DNA of 64,000 nucleotides from the NCBI RefSeq assembly GCF_013359865.1, contig NZ_JABMCE010000085.1, positions 62,001 through 126,000 on the forward strand. The letters run 5' to 3'. Shown here piece after piece: positions 1 to 6,272 of the stretch (its first letter is position 1; the number at the start of each line of letters is the position of its first letter). The translations under genes were made by a program, and so were the position numbers. The notes under the pieces were generated by a model that made no database searches, was not told the DNA's origin, and saw nothing but the letters and a program-made list of their open reading frames with translations. Origin of the DNA: Curtobacterium pusillum. GTDB lineage: Bacteria; Actinomycetota; Actinomycetes; Actinomycetales; Microbacteriaceae.

Positions 1-1
1 C

Positions 2-1180
2 GTGCTGGCCGAGGGACTCACCGACGCCATGGTGCGACCCAGTGCCCGACCGCGGTCGACCGTCGCCGCCCAGGAGGCCACCGCCACCGCGAGTGTCGCG
101 GCGGCCGCTCCGGACCCTGCTCTGGTCGCCCACCTCCGCAACCTGCGGGACGCCGAGGAGCGCCGGACGGACCGGCTCGTCTTCGACTCCGACGTCGCGC
201 CGCTGCTCGAGGTCCGGGATCTCTCGATCCGGTTCCCGGACCGGCACGGTGACGTGGACGTCGTCGACCGCCTGAGCTTCTCGGTGCGACCGGGGGAGAC
301 GATGGCGCTCGTCGGCGAGTCGGGCTCCGGTAAGAGCCTGTCGAGTCTGGCGATCATGGGCCTCCTCCCCGCCAACGCCGAAGTGACGGGCAGCATCCGC
401 TTCGAGGGGCGGGAGCTGCTCACGATGACGGAGGCCGACCACAACCGGCTGCGCGGGCACGAGATGTCGATGGTGTACCAGGACGCGCTCAGCTCGCTGA
501 ACCCGTCGATGCTGGTCCGGTCGCAGCTCAACCAGCTGCTGAAGCGGGGCGGCACCCGGACCGCCGAGGAACTGCTGGAACTCGTGGGACTCGACCCGGC
601 GAGGACGCTGAAGAGCTACCCGCACGAACTCTCGGGCGGTCAGCGGCAGCGTGTGCTCATCGCCATGGCGCTCACGCGCAGCCCGAAGCTCGTCGTCGCC
701 GACGAACCCACGACGGCACTCGACGTCACGGTCCAGGCACAGATCATCGACCTGCTCAACGACCTCCGCGAGAAGCTCGGGTTCGCGCTGGTGTTCGTGA
801 GCCACGACCTGGCGCTCGTTGCCGAGGTCGCCCACACCATCACCGTGATGTACGCCGGTCAGGTGGTGGAGAGCGCTCCGACCGCCCAGCTGCTGCTCGA
901 CCCGCAGCACGAGTACACCCGCGGTCTGCTCGGCTCGGTGCTCTCGATCGAGGCCGGTGCGTCCAGGCTCCACCAGATCCCCGGGACCGTCCCCACCCCG
1001 CGCGACTTCGCGAAGGGCGACCGGTTCGCAGTGCGGTCGGTCGAACGCCCCGGCGTGGGCGCCGACGTCCGTCCGCAGCTGCGCCTGCTCCCCGGGACAA
1101 CCGACCACCTCGTCGCCACGACCGAGCCCGCCGAGCACTCGGACGACCTCGTCGCCGCACAGAACGGAGCCGCCTCGTGA
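2..1180 (+). CDS. Dpp/Opp-type ABC transporter ATP-binding protein, 5' truncated, probably fused to a permease
   Basis: The frame is open to the window edge, so this is the 3' part of a larger gene. Visible in the fragment are a Q-loop near residues 159-162, Walker A GESGSGKS (105-112), signature LSGGQ (211-215) and Walker B LVVADEP (231-237), the hallmarks of a DppD/OppD ATPase. The first residues (LAEGLTDAMVRP) resemble the C-terminus of DppC permeases (compare NVLGDALRDALDPR in the permease at 53689), followed by an Ala-rich linker. It is therefore probably a permease-ATPase fusion, a known actinobacterial arrangement. The C-terminal oligopeptide-binding region reads KGDRFAVRS where related proteins usually have cysteines. 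It overlaps the next ATPase by 4 bp. The operon context suggests sialic acid import rather than peptides. Confidence 0.85.
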   Translation: MLAEGLTDAMVRPSARPRSTVAAQEATATASVAAAAPDPALVAHLRNLRDAEERRTDRLVFDSDVAPLLEVRDLSIRFPDRHGDVDVVDRLSFSVRPGETMALVGESGSGKSLSSLAIMGLLPANAEVTGSIRFEGRELLTMTEADHNRLRGHEMSMVYQDALSSLNPSMLVRSQLNQLLKRGGTRTAEELLELVGLDPARTLKSYPHELSGGQRQRVLIAMALTRSPKLVVADEPTTALDVTVQAQIIDLLNDLREKLGFALVFVSHDLALVAEVAHTITVMYAGQVVESAPTAQLLLDPQHEYTRGLLGSVLSIEAGASRLHQIPGTVPTPRDFAKGDRFAVRSVERPGVGADVRPQLRLLPGTTDHLVATTEPAEHSDDLVAAQNGAAS

Positions 1181-1968
1181 CCGGGCCGGAGATCCTCGCA
1201 CTGGAGCACGTCCACGTCGTGCACACCGCCCGCACGGGCAAGCTGTTCCGACCCGACAAGGTGCACGCCGTCAACGACGTGGGCCTGAGCATCCGCCGCG
1301 GTGAGACGGTCGGCATCGTCGGGGAGTCCGGCTGCGGGAAGTCGACCCTGGCCCGCGTGCTCGTCGGGCTCCAGCACCCCACGGCGGGCGACGTCCGCTA
1401 CCGCGGTGCGAGCGTGCTGTCGAAGAGCGCCGCCGTCCGCCGGGACCTCGGCAAGGCCGTCTCGATGGTGTTCCAGGACCCGTCCACGGCGCTGAACGCC
1501 CGACTGTCGATCCACGACATCCTGCGCGACCCCCTGGACGTGCACGGGATCGGTTCCGGTGCGCAGCGCGAACGCAGGATCACCGAGCTCCTCGACCTGG
1601 TCGGCCTGCCCCGGTCGGCGGCAGAGGTACTGCCGAGCCAGGTGTCCGGCGGACAGCGGCAGCGCGTGGCGATCGCCCGTGCGCTGGCGCTCGAGCCCGA
1701 CCTCCTGGTGGCGGACGAGCCGACGAGCGCCCTCGACGTCTCGGTCCGCGCTCAGATCCTCAACCTCCTGACCGACCTGAAGAGCCGTCTCGACCTCGCG
1801 ATGGTCTTCATCTCGCACGACATCCAGACCGTCCGGTACGTGTCCGACCGCATCGTCGTCATGTACTACGGCCGCATCGTCGAAGAGGGCACGGCCGCCT
1901 CGGTGTTCGACGCGCCGAGCGACGACTACACCCGCAAGCTGCTCGGCGCCGCGCCGACGCTGCTCTAG
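1177..1968 (+). CDS. Dpp/Opp-type ABC transporter ATP-binding protein (DppF-like)
   Basis: 263 aa, GTG start inside the stop of the preceding gene (GTGA overlap), so translationally coupled. Walker A GESGCGKS is at residues 49-56, with signature VSGGQRQR and Walker B LLVADEPTSALD further on. It is the second ATPase of a DppDF-type pair and should energise the membrane permease encoded partly upstream. The gene ends 36 bp before a nanA-like gene on the same strand. Dpp/Nik-type importers for sialic acid are known (SatABCD of Haemophilus ducreyi and the Corynebacterium glutamicum system), and the nanA/nanK/nanE neighbours point to that substrate here. The substrate assignment is inference; the ATPase call is firm. 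Confidence 0.9.
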   Translation: MTGPEILALEHVHVVHTARTGKLFRPDKVHAVNDVGLSIRRGETVGIVGESGCGKSTLARVLVGLQHPTAGDVRYRGASVLSKSAAVRRDLGKAVSMVFQDPSTALNARLSIHDILRDPLDVHGIGSGAQRERRITELLDLVGLPRSAAEVLPSQVSGGQRQRVAIARALALEPDLLVADEPTSALDVSVRAQILNLLTDLKSRLDLAMVFISHDIQTVRYVSDRIVVMYYGRIVEEGTAASVFDAPSDDYTRKLLGAAPTLL

Positions 1969-2004
1969 ACCCATCCTCAACCGCACCACCTCTGGAGAAC
2001 CATC

Positions 2005-2943
2005 GTGAACACCCACCGCTTCGGCGGCGTCGTCCCGCCGCTCGTCACCCCCTTCGCCCCCGACGGCTCACTCGACGTCGCGTCCTTCGAGCGGCTCATC
2101 GAGTCACAGCTGTCCGCGGGGGTCGACGGACTGTTCGTCCTCGGGTCCTCCGGTGAGGTCGGCTTCCTCTCGGACGCCGTCCGCAACGCCGTCATGCAGG
2201 AGGCCGTCCGCATCACCGCCGGCCGCGTGCCGGTGCTCGCCGGCGTCAACGACATGTCGACCGCGCGCGTCCTCGACCAGGTCCGCATCGCCGAGCTCGC
2301 CGGCGTCGACGCCGTCGTGGCCACCGTGCCGTTCTACGTCCGTCCGAGCGCGATCGAGGCCGAAGAGCACTTCCGGACGATCGCCGCGGCGACCGAGCTG
2401 CCGGTGTTCGCCTACGACGTCCCGGTGCGGGTCGGCGTCAAGCTCGGCGCCGAGATGCTCGTCCGCCTCGGCGTCGACGGGGTGCTCGTCGGCGTCAAGG
2501 ACTCGTCCGGGGACGACGTCGGGTTCCGGCGTCTCGTCGCGGCGAACCGCGCCGCAGGCAGCCCGCTCGCGCTCTTCACCGGCCACGAGATCGTCGTCGA
2601 CGGCGCGCTGCTCGCCGGTGCCGACGGTGTCGTGCCCGGTCTCGGGAACGTCGATCCCGTCGCCTACGTGAACCTCTTCGCGGCCGCGAAGGCCGGGGAC
2701 TGGGACGAGGTCCGTCGACTGCAGGACGACGTCGCCGCCCTGTTCGAGATCGTGTTCCAGGCCGAGGGCGTCAGCGGAGAAGCGGCCGGCATCGGTGCGT
2801 TCAAGGCCGCCCTCGCGGGTCTCGGCGTGATCGCGGATGCACGGATGGCACACCCGGTCCCGCCCCTCGACGCAGCCACCACCGAGCGCATCAACCGCGT
2901 CGTCGAGGCCTCCGGGCGCGGCACGACGGTCGTCGTCGGCTGA
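2005..2943 (+). CDS. nanA: dihydrodipicolinate synthase/N-acetylneuraminate lyase family aldolase, probably sialic acid lyase
   Basis: 312 aa, GTG start with GGAG about 9 nt upstream. It is a TIM-barrel class I aldolase of the DapA/NanA family: GSSGE (47-51) in place of the GxTGE substrate loop, the conserved tyrosine in AYDVP (Y137) and the Schiff-base lysine in GVKDSSGD (K165). The family cleaves or forms 2-keto acids; N-acetylneuraminate lyase gives N-acetylmannosamine plus pyruvate. Sequence alone does not separate NanA from other pyruvate aldolases. The downstream ManNAc kinase-like and ManNAc-6-P epimerase genes make NanA the most economical reading. It is in one transcription unit with the importer genes before it and the FAH gene 21 bp after it. 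Confidence 0.8.
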   Translation: MNTHRFGGVVPPLVTPFAPDGSLDVASFERLIESQLSAGVDGLFVLGSSGEVGFLSDAVRNAVMQEAVRITAGRVPVLAGVNDMSTARVLDQVRIAELAGVDAVVATVPFYVRPSAIEAEEHFRTIAAATELPVFAYDVPVRVGVKLGAEMLVRLGVDGVLVGVKDSSGDDVGFRRLVAANRAAGSPLALFTGHEIVVDGALLAGADGVVPGLGNVDPVAYVNLFAAAKAGDWDEVRRLQDDVAALFEIVFQAEGVSGEAAGIGAFKAALAGLGVIADARMAHPVPPLDAATTERINRVVEASGRGTTVVVG

Positions 2944-2964
2944 CCCGGCGTTCCCGGCACCCCC

Positions 2965-3693
2965 ATGACCAGGATCGCGCGCCTCAGCACGCCGGACGGT
3001 CCCCGGTACGCCATCGCCGACGGTGGCTCGTGGACGGCAGTCCGCTCGCTCTTCGACCACACCCCGACCGGCGAGGACCTCGGGCCGGAACCGCCGGTCT
3101 TCCTCGCGCCGGTCGAGCCCGGCCAGGTGGTCGGCTGCTCCCACCCGACGGGCCCGGACGGCCGGAGCCGCGTGCAGGGCTGGCAGAAGCCGATCGGGAC
3201 CGTGGCGGGGACCGGTGAACCCGTGCGTCTCAACGAGTGGAGCACGCGTGTCGTCGCGGAGGGCGAACTCGCCCTCGTGATCGGCCGACGGGCGTCGCGT
3301 CTGGGCCGGCAGGACGCGCTCGAACACGTCCTCGGCTACACGGTCGCGAACGACGTCACGACCGTCGAGCCCGCCGTCGACGCGGTCTTCTTCGCCGCCA
3401 AGGCCGGTGCTTCCCACACGCCGCTCGGTCCGTGGATCGAGACGGAGCCGGGCGCACCGGACGACCTCGAGATCGTCGTCGAGGTCGACGGCGAGGCGGT
3501 CCGTCGTTCGAGCACGTCGGCGCTGCCCAGCACGGTGGCCGACATCCTCGTCGAACTGACCAGGTGGATCACGCTGGAGCCCGGCGACGTGGTCCTGACC
3601 GGGTCCCCGAGCACCGACGCGACCATCCGCGCTGGGTCGGGCGTCACGGTCCGGATCGCGGGCATCGGCACGCTCGGGAACCCCGTCGCATGA
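2965..3693 (+). CDS. fumarylacetoacetate hydrolase (FAH) family protein
   Basis: 242 aa, ATG start 21 bp after the aldolase stop; its TGA overlaps the ATG of the kinase gene. The C-terminal two thirds carry the FAH fold signatures: NDVTTVE, SHTPLGPWIET, and LEPGDVVLTGSP followed by the closing GIGTLGNPV. Members are metal-dependent hydrolases or decarboxylases of 2-keto acids, or isomerases. Many family members have an N-terminal extension like the one here. No FAH enzyme belongs to the textbook sialic acid route, so its substrate is open; it may process a keto acid, a lactone or a modified sialic acid. The family call is firm, the function unknown. Confidence 0.85.
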   Translation: MTRIARLSTPDGPRYAIADGGSWTAVRSLFDHTPTGEDLGPEPPVFLAPVEPGQVVGCSHPTGPDGRSRVQGWQKPIGTVAGTGEPVRLNEWSTRVVAEGELALVIGRRASRLGRQDALEHVLGYTVANDVTTVEPAVDAVFFAAKAGASHTPLGPWIETEPGAPDDLEIVVEVDGEAVRRSSTSALPSTVADILVELTRWITLEPGDVVLTGSPSTDATIRAGSGVTVRIAGIGTLGNPVA

Positions 3694-4622
3694 TCACCCT
3701 GGGCGTCGACATCGGGGGGACGAAGACCGCCGCCGGGCTCGTGGCGGAGGACGGGCGGGTGCTCGCGCGCGCCGAGGTCCCCACGCCGGCGCAGCGGGGG
3801 CCGGACGCCGTGCTCGAGACGGCCGAGCGGCTCTGCGCCGAGCTGATCGCCGCTGCACCGGCACCCGTGCTCCGCTGCGGCGTCGGCTCCGCCGGCGTCA
3901 TCGATCCCGTCACCGGCACCGTCGTCTCCGCGACCTCGTCGATGCGTGACTGGGCCGGGACCGACGTGCGCGGACGTCTGGGAGGCGCGCTGCGCCTCCC
4001 GGTCGTCGTCCTCAACGACGTGCACGCGCACGCCGTCGCCGAGGCACGCTTCGGCGCGGGCGCCGGGACGACGAGCATGCTGCTGCTCGCCCTCGGCACC
4101 GGTATCGGAGGCGCGCTCGTCCGCGACGGGGTCGTCGAGGTGGGCCGCCACGGTGCCGCCGGGCACTTCGGCCACGTGCCCACCGTCCGTGCGATCGACG
4201 TGCCGTGCACCTGCGGGCGAGCGGGCCACCTGGAGGCGATCGCGTCCGGACCGGCCATCGCCGGACGGTACCGGCGCGCGGCGGGCCGCACCGACGTCGT
4301 CGACACCAGGGACGTCTTCCGGCGGGCCGCGGAGGGCGATGCCTTCGCTGCGAACTGCACGTCGATCGCCGCGAAGGCGATCGGCGAGGCGATCGGCGGG
4401 TTCGTCAACGCGCACGACCCGGACGTGGTCGTGGTGGCGGGCGGCCTGGCCACGGCCGACCCGGCGTGGTTCGACGAGATCGTGCGCGCGGCAGGGGGCA
4501 CGATGATCCCGATCGTCGAGGACTGCCCGATCGTCGCGGCGCGGCTCGGGGCGGACTCGGGCATCGTCGGTGCCGCGACGTGGGCAGACAGACGATCCGA
4601 CCAGGAAGCAGGTGTCGCATGA
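3690..4622 (+). CDS. nanK: ROK family kinase, probable N-acetylmannosamine kinase
   Basis: 310 aa. The ATG at 3690 overlaps the FAH stop (ATGA); longer upstream extensions in this frame lie over the FAH gene and are not credible. It has the ATP phosphate motif DIGGTK (7-12), the catalytic aspartate in VLND (D110), and a ROK zinc centre in CTCGRAGH (C173, C175, H180, with histidine in place of the usual last cysteine). The segment GHFGH (158-162) has His where most ROK sugar kinases have Glu (GExGH); as I recall, E. coli NanK also has GHxGH, which supports ManNAc kinase. It would convert ManNAc to ManNAc-6-P for the next gene. A short inverted copy of the GGAGGCGC motif (3980-4000) lies inside the gene. 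Confidence 0.85.
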   Translation: MITLGVDIGGTKTAAGLVAEDGRVLARAEVPTPAQRGPDAVLETAERLCAELIAAAPAPVLRCGVGSAGVIDPVTGTVVSATSSMRDWAGTDVRGRLGGALRLPVVVLNDVHAHAVAEARFGAGAGTTSMLLLALGTGIGGALVRDGVVEVGRHGAAGHFGHVPTVRAIDVPCTCGRAGHLEAIASGPAIAGRYRRAAGRTDVVDTRDVFRRAAEGDAFAANCTSIAAKAIGEAIGGFVNAHDPDVVVVAGGLATADPAWFDEIVRAAGGTMIPIVEDCPIVAARLGADSGIVGAATWADRRSDQEAGVA

Positions 4623-5305
4623 GCGACGGAGTACTCGACGTCCTGCGCGGAGGTCTCGTGACCTCCTGCCAGGCGTACCCGGGGGAGCCGATGCGGCACC
4701 CGGAGACGATGGCCCAGATCGCGGAGTCCGCCGTGCGGGGCGGAGCGGTCGGCATCCGCGCGCAGGGGGTCGCCGACGTCAGCCTGATCCACGAACGGGT
4801 CGCGGTCCCGCAGATCGGGTTGTGGAAGGTCGGCGGGGACGGCGTCTTCATCACGCCGACCCTGGCCCACGCCGTCGTGATCGCGAACGTCGGTGCGGAG
4901 ATCGTCGCGATCGACGGCACCAGACGTCCCCGCCCGGACGGCCGGACGCTGTCCGAGACCGTCCGCGACTTCCGGAACGAGTCGTCCGCGCTGCTCATGG
5001 CCGACGTGGGGAGCGTGGCCGACGGGCTCGCAGCGGTCGAGGCCGGGGTCGACTGCCTCAGCACGACCCTGTGCGGCTACACGGACGAGCGGCCGAAGTC
5101 CGACGGGCCCGACCTCGAGGTGCTCGCGGAGCTCGTGTCGACGGTCCCGATCCCGGTCTTCGCCGAGGGACGGGTGCACACGCCGGCCCAGGCGCGTGCC
5201 TGCGCCGACGCCGGGGCGTGGGCCGTCGTGGTCGGGACGGCGATCACGCACCCGGCCACCATCACGAGCTGGTTCAGTGCGGCCGTCGGGTCGCCGCAGC
5301 ACTGA
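4619..5305 (+). CDS. nanE: N-acylglucosamine-6-phosphate 2-epimerase
   Basis: 228 aa. ATG at 4619 overlaps the kinase stop by 4 bp. Clear NanE hallmarks are the N-terminal GGLVTSCQAYPGEPM, GGAVGIRAQG, DVGSVADGLAAVEAG, the lysine-containing RPKSDGPDLEVL, and IPVFAEGRVHTPAQA plus VVVGTAIT for the phosphate site of the TIM barrel. The enzyme interconverts ManNAc-6-P and GlcNAc-6-P, feeding GlcNAc-6-P to NagA and NagB, which are not in this window. It is the last gene of the operon and is followed by a strong hairpin. This is the most specific marker that the operon handles N-acetylmannosamine or sialic acid. Confidence 0.93.
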   Translation: MSDGVLDVLRGGLVTSCQAYPGEPMRHPETMAQIAESAVRGGAVGIRAQGVADVSLIHERVAVPQIGLWKVGGDGVFITPTLAHAVVIANVGAEIVAIDGTRRPRPDGRTLSETVRDFRNESSALLMADVGSVADGLAAVEAGVDCLSTTLCGYTDERPKSDGPDLEVLAELVSTVPIPVFAEGRVHTPAQARACADAGAWAVVVGTAITHPATITSWFSAAVGSPQH

Positions 5306-5308
5306 CGG

Positions 5309-5348
5309 AGCGGTGCCGGCAGCGCGTCCCTGCGCCGCCGGCACCGCT
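5309..5348. terminator. hairpin between convergent nanE and a zinc-ribbon gene
   Basis: Perfect 12-bp inverted repeat AGCGGTGCCGGC / GCCGGCACCGCT (5309-5320 and 5337-5348), 4 bp after the nanE stop and 5 bp before the stop of the convergent gene. It has no T-tract, as is common in high-GC actinobacteria. It is likely a bidirectional terminator. Confidence 0.7.
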
Positions 5349-5353
5349 TGGTC

Positions 5354-5566
5354 TCAGTCGCGCGGGCAGACCAGCGTCGAGGAGCGCACCTGACCCTCGG
5401 GCCGGATCACCTGGTGCAGCGAGAGGGGCTTGCCGCAGATCGGGCATCCGCGATCGATCGTCCGGTCGTCGACGCCCTCGGGGTGCCCGGCACCGATCTG
5501 CGAGGGGCCCATCTTCGCGATGAGCGTGCTGTTCCACCGTTCGTACCACTGCCCGAAGCGACCCAC
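5354..5566 (-). CDS. small zinc-ribbon protein
   Basis: 70 aa from a GTG at 5566, chosen because AAAGGA stands 8 nt upstream; an ATG 10 codons earlier has no ribosome binding site. The C-terminal half has CPICGK (from residue 41) and a lone Cys near the end (LVCPRD), a minimal zinc-ribbon-like pattern. The N-terminus is Trp/Tyr-rich (GRFGQWYERW). I do not recognise a named family. It lies 51 bp downstream of the MarR gene on the same strand and may be co-transcribed with it. It is probably a conserved actinobacterial protein of unknown role. Confidence 0.7.
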   Translation of the reverse strand: MGRFGQWYERWNSTLIAKMGPSQIGAGHPEGVDDRTIDRGCPICGKPLSLHQVIRPEGQVRSSTLVCPRD

Positions 5567-5617
5567 GGCTCGTCCTTTCGTTCGTACACGAACCATTGTG
5601 CCACGAATGAGTTCGGA

Positions 5618-6061
5618 TCACACGGTGTCGACGAGTTCGAGCAGCGCAGTGAGCTCGTCCTTCAGCGCCTCCAGCCGGGCGAGCGGCCACCCGAGACGGT
5701 CGGCGACGGCCAGTGGCACGGCCCGGGCGCGCTCGCGGAGGGCTCGTCCAGCGGTGGTCAGCGAGACCTCGAGCTGCCGTTCGTCGCTGGTGCTCCGTGT
5801 CCGGCGGAGGTAGCCGGAGGCCTCGAGGCGCTTGAGCAAGGGGCTGAGCGTCGCCGAGTCGAGTCGGAGCTCGCGGGCGATCTCGCGCACCGAGCGGGGG
5901 TCCCGTTCCCACAGCGCGAGCATCACCAGGTACTGCGGGTGGGTCAGGCCCAACGGCTCGAGCAGGTCGCGGTAGAGCCCGATGACGCTCCGACTCGTCG
6001 CCGCGAGGGCGAAGCAGAGCTGCCGGTCGAGGGCGAGCGGGTCCACGTCGGTCTCGGTCAT
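5618..6061 (-). CDS. MarR family regulator, OhrR-like
   Basis: 147 aa, ATG at 6061. The N-terminus [16 protein letters not shown] and [16 protein letters not shown] match the OhrR branch of MarR proteins, including the single peroxide-sensing cysteine (Cys16) of the one-Cys type. The winged helix reads [31 protein letters not shown]. OhrR normally represses ohr, an organic hydroperoxide reductase, but no ohr gene is seen next to it. The target could be the downstream zinc-ribbon gene, the gene itself, or a distant ohr. An inverted repeat at 6086-6107 lies just upstream. Confidence 0.87.
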   Translation of the reverse strand: MTETDVDPLALDRQLCFALAATSRSVIGLYRDLLEPLGLTHPQYLVMLALWERDPRSVREIARELRLDSATLSPLLKRLEASGYLRRTRSTSDERQLEVSLTTAGRALRERARAVPLAVADRLGWPLARLEALKDELTALLELVDTV

Positions 6062-6085
6062 CCGTCCACCATACCGTTGGTGCAC

Positions 6086-6107
6086 GAAGGACTGCCGGGC
6101 GTCCTTC
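6086..6107. promoter_or_regulatory. inverted repeat upstream of the OhrR-like gene, possible operator
   Basis: GAAGGAC (6086-6092) and GTCCTTC (6101-6107) form a 7-bp inverted repeat with an 8-nt spacer, 25 nt before the MarR start. The location fits autoregulation. The sequence does not resemble the A/T-rich OhrR box of other bacteria, so the assignment is tentative. Confidence 0.35.
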
Positions 6108-6211
6108 CGCTGGAACATGGGCGACTGCTTTCCGACGCGGCACCCGTCGATCGACGCGTGTCTTGTCGACGGTCGCGCACGAGCCCGCAACCGGCGGGGC
6201 ACCCCGCAACG

Positions 6212-6259
6212 GCCTGGAGGCGCGGGTCGACCCGTGTGGGCCGACCCGCGCCTCCAGGC
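6212..6259. terminator. GGAGGCGCG-family hairpin after the MMPL gene
   Basis: An 18-bp perfect stem (6212-6229 with 6242-6259) continues, after one A/C mismatch, into CCC-GTGT-GGG. It starts 14 nt past the MMPL stop on the minus strand. Both arms carry the repeated word CCTGGAGGCGCG. It probably terminates the tetR-mmpL unit. Confidence 0.75.
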
Positions 6260-6272
6260 TGCGTGCGCCCGA

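Noticed and set aside
3980-4000. GGGAGGCGC-GCT-GCGCCTCCC hairpin inside nanK as an intragenic terminator
   Set aside because: The stem is only 9 bp, inside a conserved gene in mid-operon. Noted, but no functional claim is made.
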